Shown here one piece after another: positions 1 through 13,749 of a stretch of DNA of 64,000 bases. The position numbers and the translations under genes are program-made. How positions within the stretch are numbered: position 1 is the stretch's first letter; each line of letters begins with the position of its first letter. Source of the DNA: Mactra quadrangularis (Eukaryota > Mollusca > Bivalvia > Venerida > Mactridae); NCBI GenBank assembly GCA_025267735.1, contig CM046295.1, forward strand, positions 13,341,167 to 13,405,166, written 5' to 3'. The notes under the pieces were generated by a model. The model had not been told where the DNA came from. It did not search any database and saw only the letters and a program-made list of their open reading frames with translations.

Positions 1-197
1 ACAATTATTGTTCTGACATTGTCATGTTTCATTTAGATCAAAACTAAATGAATTGATCTTTCAAGTGTACTGGACCGATACTTGACCGATGGTCGTGATC
101 AAATAGACAGATCTACCCACGCAGTAAGTGATCTTGATATTACGTATTATGATTTGTCCATGGATTGTGGATTCAAATTAGGATAATACATTAACTC

Positions 198-450
198 GCC
201 CGGCTAGCTCAGTTGGTAGCAGCAAGTGTACTGATCGGTGGGATCGTTGGTTTGATTCATTGGTCATTCTCCCTCCTACCAATGATTCTTAATTATGTAG
301 AGCAGTTGTCAGTCACTGACGAAAGTATGCGCTTAGTAGTTGGTTAATAGCAACATCCAGAGATTTAGCCTTTCCAGAAGGAGTTGACTAACCGCCGATA
401 TAAGGCCTATACAATGTGTTGCTACGTCGTTAGACCTAACAAACAAACAA
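198..450 (+). mobile_element. tRNA-derived SINE with internal deletion
   Basis: The head carries a Pol III A box (TAGCTCAGTTGG, 205-216) and a degenerate B box (GGTTTGATTC, 249-258), followed by a body shared with three other copies in this window and an AAACAAACAA tail at 441-450. Compared with the copies at 56000 and 61991, about 45 bases just after the B box (the segment ending TTTCTACGG) are missing. It has no coding capacity; such elements depend on a LINE for movement. The layout recalls tRNA-derived SINEs described in bivalves (for example RUDI), but that family name is from memory and uncertain. Confidence 0.75.
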
Positions 451-750
451 TGATAATATCTTTTTTTGACATTTATGTCTCCCTTTTACCAGTACGGTAG
501 TCTCGCGTTGTTTGTCAGGACTTAATACGTTTGTCTATAGTGATGTTTGTGTCCACAGTACTTAAGAAAGTCACAAGTTTATTATCATGTCTACATCAGG
601 ATACTATGTTACAGCATGGTGAAACACGTGACATCTTACGTCACTAGTTTCAGATTTCCATTTATAGGCATAGTTTTTACTAAAATATTTGGTCATTAGA
701 ACTAGATTTAGACCCATAACCTGTCTACCTAGAGACACAAGTTGCTATCC

Positions 751-989
751 GTGCGGCGTGGAGCTTGGTCAAGAAAAGTTTCTACGGCCGTTCTCCTTCC
801 TACCAATGATTCCTTATTATGTAGGGCAGTTTTCCATCACTGACGAAAATATGCGCCCAGTATTTGGTTAACAGCTAAAACCAGAAATTAAGCCTTTCCA
901 GGAGAAGAAAAAAGGTTGACTGACCGCCGTTATATGATTTATACAATGTGTTGCTACGGCATTATACCCAGCATACAAACAAACAAACG
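751..989 (+). mobile_element. SINE copy lacking its tRNA head
   Basis: Same family as the copy at 198. It begins in the GGAGCTTGGTCA segment that follows the B box and keeps the CTACCAATGATT, CACTGACGAAA and ACAATGTGTTGCTACGGC blocks, ending in CAAACAAACAAAC. The A and B boxes are absent, so it is 5' truncated. A short A-rich insertion lies near 905-913. Confidence 0.7.
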
Positions 990-2184
990 AAAAACAGACA
1001 ACGCAAATATCATTACGCACGATGCATTTACAATACACATTTCGTCTTGTTCAATTATATGCCATGTACATCTTAGATAAGTTACCTATTTTTATATATA
1101 ACATCACTAACGTGCTGTAATTAAGACATATTGTTATATACAGCAAGTTTAGATGGGAGACTATTCCTGCATACTTAATCATTTTATTGTCTTAGTTATA
1201 ACTAAAACTTACAAACACGAAACTAGCTAAAAATTATCTGTTTTTATTGAATAAATACAGGACCTGTTCAAAAACAAAATGCATCCTGTTTATTAATAAA
1301 TCTTAACCTAGAATTTTATCTCAGATCTTACTTACAATGTACTAACCAAGTAAATAAGTAGAAATTTATATTTGTAATTTTGAGTCGATTTGATATTTTA
1401 ATATGGTTCATATTAATGGTTTATATAAAAGAAATTTATTTCCCTAATAAATTATGTTTGTTGATAAGCTTGCATAAGTGTTGTGTTTCATTGTTCTCAA
1501 CAGTCAATGAGGCATACATTAACTACGCTGACAAAATATACAGTATAACCTCTATCATCAGCCACCTGTAATAAGATGTCACCTGCTGTAAGCAGCCAAT
1601 CTAGTGACTTTCCTTCACTGGCTGCTTAATGCAGGTTATACTGTATACTACATGATTTCTGTATTCATGATTGAATATAAATATATTCAAATCAGCAGAG
1701 ATTATAAGATTATAAGATTTTGCTTTCCTCTTCTTACCCTGTGCACTTTGAATACAAATTATGTAGGTTCATTAGTGTATTTAAATATGATTAACATGGA
1801 ACAATACTGTAAACTAACTTAGACTTCAAGTAATACAGTACATGACCACAATATAATTACATTAAACAGTAATATAAAAAATAGCCTTTTGTTGTTTTTG
1901 TTTTCTAAGAATCCTCAGACATTCACATCACCTTAACATATCCATGTGAGTATTTTTACAAAACTTTTTGTGTATCTACATTAAGATGTAAACATAAGTT
2001 TTTAGCACCAAAAACCTCTATAGTTTTTCCCTTTTTATTATACATACATTCCTTCAATAGTTATTACAACTTGACTAAATACTTAAGTTTCAATATACAT
2101 GTATTTTTTGCTGACTCTGTACTTTTCTTATATGGCTACTCTTGTTTAAATGTTGTATACGTATATTACATCTATACTAGATAT
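990..2184. other. AT-rich DNA without recognisable gene
   Basis: Reading frames here are short, without recognisable domains or splice context. The only structure I see is the hairpin at 1537-1647. Confidence 0.5.
1537..1647. repeat. Imperfect inverted repeat (hairpin)
   Basis: A perfect 15-base outer arm TATACAGTATAACCT (1537-1551) is matched by its reverse complement at 1633-1647. An inner arm pair, AGCAGCCA at 1591-1598 and TGGCTGCT at 1619-1626, sits closer to the loop. It could be a decayed foldback element. No flanking target duplication is evident. Confidence 0.5.
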
Positions 2185-3460
2185 TAGGGCTCTATATCGA
2201 TCAGAATGATCGATACAATATTCGTATCGATACAAAATGATCGATATTCGATATATCATATGATACTTTTATTAATATAGATTTTTATAAAACAGCAAAA
2301 CATTGTTGTTTTATTCATTTATTTTAATCGAAGTAGCACCACACTACTAAATGCAATGTCTTATTAACATTTTAAATGTTAAAGTCTTTGACGTATACAT
2401 TTTTTTAAACAAAAATCATTGCATCCATGCAGTGAGTCTGGGTCTAGGCATGATCTTTCTGTTGACTGGTTGTCTCCTGAGGTTGAAAATACCTATTCAG
2501 AAGCTACTGAAGTGGCCTGAGCAATTAACTATTTAGCAGCTAATGTGAACAAATGTGGGAGTCTGTATCGGTTTCCTTTGTAAAAAGCAAAGGCAAATGA
2601 TATTTTGGCATTTCTCTGTATCGTTTCTGTACAAGCAAATTCTCTTTACATTGAGGATCTGCCCGAACAAATCCGAGTGTCTATAGTTCCCTGGATAGAT
2701 CTATTTACTAAATTCAGCATTCGGAACATCTCGACTAATAATTGAATGAATAATTTCGGAAGGATTCGTGGGGGTCCACTAATATTACTGGGTTTATTCT
2801 AAATACGCGAGGCGAAGCATGTAACAGTAATGCAAAATAGCTCTTGTCGTCAAGACATAAAGCTTTGTAAATAGATTTCTTTTACTATATGTGTGACTAT
2901 ATATTGTTCAGCAGATATCATTCAATCGTTCATAAAATATCAAATTACGGACTAAAAAAAAGAAATTTATCCATGGATTTGTTTACTTCATCGCCTATTG
3001 AAGTATTTAGTTTGGGCATGTGACCCAAAGGTAGTTCCAAAATGGAGTCTAAACATGTCCGAGGTTATTCCTAGTGAATGACACAGGAGTTCCGAGTGCT
3101 AAATACTGATTGTTGGTTCCCAGACTAATTGAAAACTAAAGTACATTATAAAGGACATTATAACCGCAACAGTTGATTCCCTTTGAAAAGAACAAAACAT
3201 GATGCAACCGGGGTAAGATGTTTGCGTAAAGAGTGTCATATTATGTGATTGTTCGTCCATGTTAAGTCCACATCGAAACGGAAGCAGTAGGATGCTGATT
3301 TGGCGATACAAAATATCCACTGATTTGCAGGCCATGGATTTTATTTGTATGACTGTCATTGATCGATATTTTGTTCGATACGGAAATGTTCGATCCGATA
3401 TATCTATCGAACCTACAATACCGGTATTCGATATATATCGTATACCGGTGTAGAGCCCTA
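2185..3460. mobile_element. hAT-like non-autonomous DNA transposon
   Basis: The left end begins TAGGGCTCTATATCGATC and the right end, read on the minus strand, begins TAGGGCTCTACACCGGTATA. The subterminal DNA is full of ATCGATAT-type palindromes, typical of hAT elements. About 1.28 kb long; I find no transposase frame, so it is probably non-autonomous. The flanks do not match (CTAGATAT on the left, ACGGCAGG on the right), so the expected 8-bp target duplication is missing. The right end directly abuts the satellite array. Confidence 0.6.
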
Positions 3461-5682
3461 ACGGCAGGCGGACCGATTTCGCGGTTGACCGCTCACAGCC
3501 AGCCTAACCAGCACTGCCATTGGTCAGGCGTCATGGACAGGTCACCCAATCACAACTTAGCCGCTGGATTGTCTCCCCCTGAAAATCTGGTCTATTTCTC
3601 ATATAGACATATAGTACAGTAGCCTATACATGTATATGACTGTACTGAACATTGCAGACCCATTTCGCGCTTGACCACTCACAGCCAGCCTAACCAGCAC
3701 TGCCATTGGTCAGGTGTCATGGACAGGTCACGCAATCACCACTTTGCCGCTGGATTGTCTCCCCCTGAAAATCTGGTCTATTTCTCATACAGACATATAT
3801 AGTACAGTAGCCTATACATGTATATGACTGTACTGAACATGGCGGACCGATTTCGCGCTTGACCGCTCACAGCCTGCAAAACCAGCACTGAAATTGGTCA
3901 CGTGTCATGGACAGTTCATCCGATCACCTCTTTGCGGCTGGATTGTTCCCCCCCCCATGAAAATCTGGTCTATTTCTCATATCGACATATAGTACAGTAG
4001 CCTATACATGTATATGACTGTACTGTACATGGTGGACTGATTTCGCGCTTGACCGCTCACAGCCAGCCTAACTCGCACTGCCATTGGTCACATGTCAGGG
4101 ACAGGACACCAGATCACCACTTTGCGGCTGCATTGTCTCCCCCTGAAAATCTGGTCTATTTCTCATACAGACATATAGTACAGTAGTCTATGCATGTATA
4201 TAACTCTACTGAATATCGCGGACGGATTTACGCTTGACCGCTCACAGCCAGACGAACCAGCACTGCCATTGGTCACGTATCATGGACTGGTCACCCAATC
4301 ACCACTTTGTGGCTGGATTGTCTCCCCCTGAAAATCGGGTCTATTTCTTATATAGACATATAGTAAAAAAGGCTATACATGTATATGACTGTACTGAATA
4401 TGGTGGACCGATTTTGTGCTTGACCGCTCACAGCCAGCCTAACCAGCTCTGCCATTGGTCATGTTTCATTGACAGGTCACCCGATCACCACTTTGCGGCT
4501 GGATTGATTCACCCTGAAAATCTGGTCAATTTCTCATATAGACATACTTGTATAGTACAATAGCCTATACATGTATATGACTCTACTGAACATGGTGGAC
4601 CGATTTCGCGCTTGACCGCTCACAGCCAGTCTAACCAGCACTGCCATAGGTCACGTGTCATGGACAGGTCACTCGATCACCACTTTGTGGCTGGATTGTC
4701 TCCCCCTGAAAATCAGGTCTATTTTTCATATAGACATATAGTATAGTAGGCTATACATGTATATGACTGTACTGAACATGGCGGACCAATTTAATGCTTG
4801 ACCGCTCACAGCCAGCCTAACCTGCACTGCCATTGGTCACGTGTCATGGACAGGTGACCCAATCACCACTATGCGGCAGGATTGTCTCTCCCTGAAAATC
4901 TGGTATATTTCTCATATAGACATATAGTACAGTATCCTATACATGTATATGACTCTACTGAACATGGGGGACCGATTTGGCGCTTGACCGCTCACAGCCA
5001 GCCTAACCAGCACTGCCATTGGTCATGTGTTATTGACAGGTCACCCGATCACCACTTTGGGGCTGGATTGTCTCCCCCTGAAAATATGGTCAATTTCTCA
5101 TAAAGACATACAGTACAATAGCCTATACATGTATATGACTCTACTGAACATGGCGGACCGATTTCGTGCTTGACCGCTCAAAGCCAGCCTAACCTCACTG
5201 CCATTGGTCACGTGTCATGGACAGGCCAACTGATCACCTCTTTGCGGCTGGATTGTCGCCCCCTGAAAATCTGGTCTATTTCTCATATAGACATATGGTA
5301 CAGTAGGCTATACATGTATATGACTGTACTGAACATGGCGGACCGATTTCGTGCTTGACCGCTCACAGCCAGCAAGACCAGCACCTCCATTGGTCACGTG
5401 TCATGGACAGTTCATTCGATCACCACTTTGTGGCTGGATTGTCTGCCCCATGAAAATCTGGTCTATTTCTCATATCGACATATAGTACAGTATCCTATAC
5501 ATGTATATGACTGTACTGAACATGGCGGACTGATTTCACGCTTGACCACTCACAGCCAGCCTAACCAGCACTGCCATTGGTCACATGTCAGGGACAGGTC
5601 ACCAGATCACCACTTTGCGGCTGCATTGTCTCCCCCTGAAAATCTGGCCTATTTCTCATATAGACATATAGTACAGTAGCCT
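3461..5682 (+). repeat. ~187-bp satellite array, forward orientation
   Basis: About twelve tandem monomers of 186-190 bp. Spacing of the ATAGTACAGTAG block is 188, 190 and 186 bases in the first units. Each monomer carries AACATGGCGGACCGATTTCG, GACCGCTCACAGCC, CACTGCCATTGGTCACGTG and CCCCCTGAAAATCTGG. Monomers differ from each other by several percent. Short frames inside are repeat artefacts with a recurring HSQPNQHCHWS peptide. Confidence 0.95.
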
Positions 5683-8600
5683 AGGCTGGCTGTGAGCGGT
5701 CAAGTGAGAAATCAGTCCGCCATGTTCAGTAGAGTCATATACATTTATAGCCTACTGTACTTTACATGAATGTCTATGTGAGAAATAGACCAGATTTTCA
5801 GGGGGAGACAATCCAGCCGCAAAGTGGTGATTGCGTGACCTGTCAATGAAACATGACCAATGGCAGAGCTGGTTAGGCTGGCTGTGAGCGGTCAAGCGCG
5901 AAATCGGTCCACCATGTTCAGTAGAGTCATATACATGTATAGGCTACTGTACTATATGTCTATAAGAGAATTTGACCAGATTTTCAGGGGGAGACAATCC
6001 AGCCAAAAAGTGGTGATCAGGTAACCTGTCCATGACACGTGACCAATGGCAGTGCTTGTTAGGCTGGCTGTGAGTGGTCAAGCGCGAAATCTGTCTGACA
6101 TGTTCAGTAGAGTCATATACATGTATAGGCTACTGTACTATATGTCTATATGAAAAATAGACCAGATTTTCAGGGGGAGACAATCCAGTTGCAAAGTGGT
6201 GATCAGGTGACCTGTCCATGACAAGTGACCAATGGCAGTGCTGGTTAAGCTGGCTGTGAGCGGTCAAGCTCGAAATCTTTCTGCCATGTTCAGTAGAGTC
6301 ATATACATGTATAGGATACTGTACTATATGTCTATATGAGAAATAGACCAGATTTTCAGGGGGAGACAATCCAGCCGCAAAGTGGTGATCGGGTGACCTG
6401 TCCATGAGACGTGACCAATGGCAGTGCTGGTTAGGCTGGCTGTGAGCAGTCAAGCGGCAAATCAGTCCGCCATGTACAGTAGAGTGACCAATGGCAGTGC
6501 TGATTAGGCTGGCTGTGAGCGATTAAGCGTGAAATCGGTCCGCCATGTTCAGTAGAGTCATATACATGTATAGGCTACTGTACTATACATGTTTGTCTAT
6601 ATGAGAAATAGACCAGATTTTCTGGGGGAGATAATCCAGCCACAAAGTGGAGATACGGTGACCTGTCCACTACACGTATCCAATGGCAGTGCTTGTTTGG
6701 CTGGCTGTGTGCGGTCAAGCGCGAAATCGGTCCGCCATGTTCAGTAGAGTCATATACATGTATAGCCTCCTGTACTATATGTCGATATGAGAAATAGACC
6801 AGATTTTCAGGGGGAGACAATCCAGCCACAAAGTGGTGATCTGGTGACCTGTCCATGACACGTGATCAATGGCAGTGCTGGTTAGGCTGGCTGTGAGCAG
6901 TCAAGCGGAAAATCAGTAGAGTCATATACATGAATAGGCTACTGTACTATATGTCAACATGAGAAAAAGACCAGATTTTCAGGGAGAGACAATCCAGCCG
7001 CAAAGTGGTGATCGGGTGACCTGTCCATGACTCATGACCAATGGAGGTGCTGGTTATTCTGTCTGTGAGTGGTCAAGCGCCAAGTCGGTCTGCCATGTTC
7101 AGTAGAGCCATATACATGTATAGGCTACTGTACTATATGTCTATATGAGATATAGACCACATTTTCAGGGGAAGACAATCCAGCCACAAAGTGGTGATCC
7201 GGTGACCTGTCCATGACACCTGACCAATGGCAGTTCTGGTTAGGCTGGCTGTGTGCGGTCAAGTGCGAAATCGGTCCGCCATGTTCAGTAGAGTCAGATA
7301 CATGCATAGCCTACTGTACAATACGTCTAAATGAGAAATAGACCAGATTTTCAGGGGGAGACAATCCAGCTGCAAAGTGGTGATCGAGTGACATGTCCAT
7401 GACATGTGACCAATGGCAGTGCTGGTTAGGCTGGCTGTGAGCGGTCAAGCGCAAAATCGGTCCGCCATGTTCAGTACAGTCATATACATGTATAGCCTAC
7501 TGTACTAAATGTCTATATGAGAAATAGACCAGATTTTTAACGGAAGACAATCCAGCCGCAAAGTGGTGATCCGGTGACCTGTCCATGACACCTGACCAAT
7601 GGCAGTGCTGGTTAGGCTGGCTGTGAGCAGTCAAGCGCGAAATCGATCAGCAATGTTCAGTAGAGTCATATACATGTATAGCCTTCTGTACTATATGTCT
7701 AAATGAGATATAGACCAGATTTTCAGGGGGAGACAATCCAGCCGCAAAGTGGTGATCGGGTGACCTGTCCATGACAGGTGACCAATGGCAGTGCTGGTCA
7801 GGCTGGCTGTGAGCGGTCAAGCGCGAATTTGGTACGCCATATTAAGTAGAGTCATATATATGTATAGGCTACTGTACTATAAGTTTATATGAGAAATAGA
7901 CCAGATTTTCAGGGGGAGACAATCCAGCCACAAAGTGGTGATCCGGTGACCTGTCCATGACACGTGACCAATGGCAGTGCTGGTTAGGCTGGCTATGAGC
8001 AGTCAAGCGTGAAATCGGTCAGCCATGTTCAATAGAGTCATATACATGTATAGGATACTGTACTATATGTCTATATCAGAAATAGACCAGATTTTCAGGG
8101 GGAGACAATCCAGCTGCAAAGTGGTGATCGGGTGACCTGTTCATGACCCGTGACCAATGGCAGTGCTGTTTAGGCTGGCTGTGAGCAGTCAAGCGGCAAA
8201 TCGGTCCGCCATGTTCAGTAGAGTCATATACATGTATAGTCTACTGTACTATATGTCTATATGAGAAATAGACCAGATTTTCAGGGGCAGACAATCCAGC
8301 CGCAGAGTGGTGATCGGGTGACCTGTCCATGACATGTGACCAATGGCAGTGCTGGTTAGACTGGCTGTGAGAGGTCAAGCGAGAAATTGGTCCAATGTTC
8401 AGTAGAGACATATACATGTTTATGCTACTGTACTATATGTCTATATCAGAAATAGACCAGATTTTTAGGGGGAGACAATCCAGCCGCAAAGTGGTGATCG
8501 GGTGACCTTTCTATGACACGTGACCAATGGCAGTGCTGGTAAGGCTGGCTGTGAGCAGTCAAGCGGCAAATTGGTACCATATGTCTATATGAGAAATATA

Positions 8601-10409
8601 CCAGATTTTCAGGGGGAGACAATCCAGCCGCAAAGTGGTGATCGGGTGACCTGTCCATGACACTTGATCAATTGCAGTGCTGGTTAGGCTGGCTGTGAGC
8701 CGTCAAGCGCAAAATCGGTCCCCCTTGTTCAGTAGAGTCATAAAGGCTACTGTACTATATGTCTATATGAGAATTAGACCAGATTTTCATTGGGGAGACA
8801 TTCCAGCCGCAAAGTGGTGATCGGGTGACCTGTCCATGACTCGTGACCAATGGCAGTGCTGGTTAGGCTGGATGTGAGCGGTCAAGCGTGAAATAGGTCC
8901 ACATGTTCAGTAGAGTCATATACATTTATAGGCTACTGTACTACATGTCTATATGTGATATAGATCAGATTTTCAGGGGGAGACAATCCAGCCGCAAACT
9001 GGTGATCGGGTGACCTGTCCATGACACGTGACCAATGGCAGTGCTGGTCAGGCTGGCTGTGAGCGGTCAAGCGCAAAATTGGTCCGCCATGTTCAATAGA
9101 GTCATATACATGTAAAGGATATTGTACTATATGTCTATATGAGAAATAGACCAAATTTTCAGGGGGAGACAATCCAGCCGCAAAGTGGTGATCCTGTAAC
9201 CTGTCCATGACACGTGACCAATGGCAGTGCTGGTTAGCCTGGCTGTGAGCGGTCAAGCGCAAAATTGGTCCGCCATTTTAAGTAGCGTCATATATATGTA
9301 AGGGCTACTGTACTATAAGTTTATATGAGAAATAGACCAGATTTTCAGGGGGAGACAATCCAGCCGCAAAGTGGTGATCCGGTGAGCTGTCCATGACACG
9401 TGACCAATGGCAGTGCTAGTTAGGCTGGCTGTGAGCGGTCAAGCGTGAAATCGGTCCGCCATGTTCAATAGAGTCATATACATGTATAGGATATTGTACG
9501 ATATGTCTATATGAGAAATAGACCAGATTTTCAGGGAGAGACATTCCAGCCGCAAAGTGGTGATCGGGTGACCTGTCCATGACTCCTGACCAATGGCAGT
9601 GCTGGTTAGGCTGGCTGTGAGCGGTCAAGCGTGAAATCGGTCCACATGTTCAGTAGAGTCATATACATTTATAGGCTACTGTACTATATGTCTATATGTG
9701 ATATAGACCAGATTTTCAGGGGGAGACAATCCAGCCGCAAAGTGGTGATCCGGTGACCTGTCCATGACTCGTGACCAATGGCAGTGCTGGTTAGGCTGGC
9801 TGTGAGCGGTCAAGCGTGAAATCGGTCCGCCATGTTCAATAGAGTCATATACATGTATAGGATATTGTACGATATGTCTATATGAGAAATAGACCAGATT
9901 TTCAGGGGGAGACATTCCAGCCGCAAAGTGGTGATCGGGTGACCTGTCCATGACTCGTGACCAATGGCAGTGCTGGTTAGGCTGGCAGTGAGCGGTCAAG
10001 CGTGAAATCGGTCCGCCATGTTCAATAGAGTCATATACATGTATAGGATATTGTACTATATGTCTATATGAGAAATAGACCAAATTTTCAGGGGGAGACA
10101 ATCCAGCCGCAAAGTGGTGATCCTGTAACCTGTCCATGACACGTGACCAATGGCAGTGCTGGTTAGCCTGGCTGTGAGCAGTCAAGCGGCAAATCAGTCC
10201 GCCATGTTCAGTAGAGTCATATACATGTATAGGCTACTGTACTATATGTCAATATGAGAAATAGACCAGATTTTCAGGGGGAGACAATCCAGCTGCAAAG
10301 TGGTGATCGGGTGACCTGTTCATGACACGTGACCAATGGCAGTGCTGGTTAGGCTGGCTGTGAGCGGTCAAGTGCGAAATCAGTCCGCCATGTTCAGTAC
10401 AGTCATATA
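5683..10409 (-). repeat. ~187-bp satellite array, inverted orientation
   Basis: Same monomer as the preceding array but reverse-complemented from the palindrome AGCCTAGGCT (5678-5687) onward. About 25 units, some truncated (for example around 6475-6500 and 8575). From about 9262 the units belong to a larger block that was tandemly duplicated. Confidence 0.95.
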
Positions 10410-12261
10410 CCCAGCCAACATTCTATATCGGCCCGACATCAAACCCATATGGTTTTCTATGACGGCCCGACGTCGGATTTAATCTCGGCTGCAAATAGGA
10501 ATGATGTCGACCCGACATCGGTAGTTTAATATCTGGCCGATGTCTACACAATATCGGCCCGATATTTCTTGCCTACATCGGGCCGACATCAAAACAATAG
10601 CGGTGTGATGTCAGTCAACAATAGAAATTATTTTATATCGGTCCGACAGCAAACCTTTATGGTTTTCTATGACGGCTCAACGTCGGATTTAACCTCGGCT
10701 GCAAATAGGAATGATGTCGACCCGACATCGGTAATACAATATCGGGCCGATGGTTACACAATATCGGTCCGATATTTCTTGCCTACATCGGGCCGACATC
10801 AAAACAATTGCGGTGTGATGTCAGTCAACAGTAGAAATTATTCTATATCGGTGCGACAGCAAACCTTTATGGTTTTCTATGACGGCCCAACGTCGGATTT
10901 AACCTCGGCTGCAAATAGGAATGATGTCGACCCGACATCGGTAGTACAATATCGGGCCGATGTCTAAACAATATCGGCCCGATATTTCTTGCCTACATCG
11001 GGCTAACATCAAAACAATAGCGGTGTACATGTACATTAATAAACCGTGGAGTGAAAATAAACAGCCTGTATGCAAAAAAACAAACGGATTTGTTACAAAA
11101 AAGATTATAAAAGCGAATATTTAGTATTTTCTAACTATAAAGAGCAAATGATAATCACGGCCTTGTTAATGCATGTCGCGAAATTATGTTACAAATATTT
11201 TCAACCATAATTTTACTTTAAAATAAGACAAACAGATAAATTTTGTATTATTCAATCGCTCAAATGGTTACAATGAAGTAATTAACAGTGTTTACACATT
11301 TGTTAAATCATCATTAGATCTACTTTTAAAAGAAAATAAAGTTCACCTTCATCACCTTCCTTTGACTTTTAGTTTTTTTTTGGCGTTTATTCAGTTGAAA
11401 GAAGGAATGCAGTGAATATTTGCCAGTTCTTCATTTAAAATAATATTATTATATAAGAGTGGTTTTTATGTACTTAAAAATATTGATTTCAATTGCAAAC
11501 AACATTTCATTTCAAAACACAGCTAAAATTATTTTAAAATTCATACCAAAATGTACAATTATTTGCTGCATGGTAAACAAGAAAACGCAATATCGTACCG
11601 TTGTCAATCCGATATACAAAATAGTTGCGTTCATTACCATGTAGGCCCGACGCAGACCCGATATACGTTTTTTGACGTTACATGAAATAGGGTTAGTATG
11701 GTTCTAGAAATTGAAATCATACACAGGACTATTTATTAACATAATTAAGTGAACAATACAATTGCAGTTAGCATTTTCCAAAATATTGAGTATGTCGGCA
11801 CTGCAGCGGTCCGATGTCGGTCCCAAAATAGGCACATTTTGCCGGTATGACAGTACGTAAATATAATAAGTAGATAACAAAGGTGTTTCATTAGAATCAA
11901 ATTATTTCATAATATTTTAACGATTTAACAATATATGGAGGCGTAGCAGAAAATGCACTATCGTACCGATATCAATCCGATATATAAAATAGTTACATTA
12001 ATTGATCATGTAGGCCCGACGCAGACCCGATATACTTTTTTGGTGTAACATAAAATGGGGTTAGTGTGCTTCTAGTAATTAAAATCATACACAGGACTAT
12101 TTATTAACATAATTAAGTAAGCAATTCAGTTGCATTTATAATTATTCAAAATATTGAGTATGTCGGCACTGCAGCGGTCCGATGTCGGCCCCAAGTCGGC
12201 ACATTTTGCCGACATGCCGACATTAATTGTATATCGGCCCGATATGGTCATGCTGGCTGGG
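10410..12261. mobile_element. TIR DNA transposon, non-autonomous, copy 1
   Basis: Ends are CCCAGCCAACAT and, inverted, CCCAGCCAGCAT; flanking TA at 10408-10409 and 12262-12263 is the target duplication, and removing the element restores the satellite sequence. The interior has many TATCGGCCCGATAT-like palindromes at both ends and a 210-bp tandem repeat. There is no transposase frame. A TA duplication fits Tc1/mariner or ISL2EU-like superfamilies; I cannot decide between them. Confidence 0.8.
10421..11018 (+). repeat. 210-bp internal tandem repeat of the TIR element
   Basis: The block CCTACATCGGGC recurs at 10572, 10782 and 10992, a 210-base period. Because 210 is a multiple of three, an open frame of 132 codons runs across the units; it repeats the same 70-residue segment and is not evidence for a protein. 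The same structure recurs in copy 2 at 13761-14358. Confidence 0.85.
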
Positions 12262-13749
12262 TACATGTATAGCCTACTGTACTAAATGTCTATATGAGAA
12301 ATAGACCAGATTTTTAGGGGGAGACAATCCAGCCGCAAAGTGGTGATTGGGTGACCTGTCCATGATACGTGACCAATGGCAGTGCTGGTTAGGCTGGCTG
12401 TGAGCGGTCAAGCGTAAAATCGGTCCACATGTTCAGTAGAGTCATATACATGTATAGGCTACTGTACTATATGTCTATATGTGATATAGACCAGATTTTC
12501 AGGGGGAGACAATCCAGCCGCAAAGTGGTGATCGGGTGACCTGTCCATGACACATGACCAATGGCAGTGCTGGTCAGGCTGGCTGTGAGCGGTCAAGCGC
12601 AAAATTGGTCCGCCATTTTAAGTAGCGTCATATATATGTAAGGGCTACTGTACTATAAGTTTATATGAGAAATAGACCAGATTTTCAGGGGGAGACAATC
12701 CAGCCGCAAAGTGGTGATCCGGTGAGCTGTCCATGACACGTGACCAATGGCAGTGCTAGTTAGGCTGGCTGTGAGCGGTCAAGCGTGAAATCGGTCCGCC
12801 ATGTTCAATAGAGTCATATACATGTATAGGATATTGTACGATATGTCTATATGAGAAATAGACCAGATTTTCAGGGAGAGACATTCCAGCCGCAAAGTGG
12901 TGATCGGGTGACCTGTCCATGACTCGTGACCAATGGCAGTGCTGGTTAGGCTGGCTGTGAGCGGTCAAGCGTGAAATCGGTCCACATGTTCAGTAGAGTC
13001 ATATACATTTATAGGCTACTGTACTATATGTCTATATGTGATATAGACCAGATTTTCAGGGGGAGACAATCCAGCCGCAAAGTGGTGATCCGGTGACCTG
13101 TCCATGACTCGTGACCAATGGCAGTGCTGGTTAGGCTGGCTGTGAGCGGTCAAGCGTGAAATCGGTCCGCCATGTTCAATAGAGTCATATACATGTATAG
13201 GATATTGTACGATATGTCTATATGAGAAATAGACCAGATTTTCAGGGGGAGACATTCCAGCCGCAAAGTGGTGATCGGGTGACCTGTCCATGACACGTGA
13301 CCAATGGCAGTGCTGGTTAGGCTGGCTGTGAGCGGTCAAGCGTGAAATCGGTCCGCCATGTTCAATAGAGTCATTTACATGTATAGGATATTGTACTATA
13401 TGTCTATATGAGAAATAGACCAAATTTTCAGGGGGAGACAATCCAGCCGCAAAGTGGTGATCCTGTAACCTGTCCATGACACGTGACCAATGGCAGTGCT
13501 GGTTAGCCTGGCTGTGAGCAGTCAAGCGGCAAATCAGTCCGCCATGTTCAGTAGAGTCATATACATGTATAGGCTACTGTACTATATGTCAATATGAGAA
13601 ATAGACCAGATTTTCAGGGGGAGACAATCCAGCTGCAAAGTGGTGATCGGGTGACCTGTTCATGACACGTGACCAATGGCAGTGCTGGTTAGGCTGGCTG
13701 TGAGCGGTCAAGCGCGAAATCAGTCCGCCATGTTCAGTACAGTCATATA
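12262..13749 (-). repeat. ~187-bp satellite between the transposon copies
   Basis: About eight monomers in the inverted orientation. The part from 12602 onward repeats 9262-10409 nearly exactly and belongs to copy 2 of the segmental duplication. Confidence 0.93.

Noticed and set aside
198..270. Functional tRNA gene
   Set aside because: A- and B-box sequences are present, but the acceptor and anticodon arms do not fold and the body continues into a SINE.
9676..10185. 169-codon minus-strand frame (and twin at 13016-13525)
   Set aside because: Two to three satellite monomers read in phase; the same peptide recurs in every array and the second frame is the segmental duplicate.
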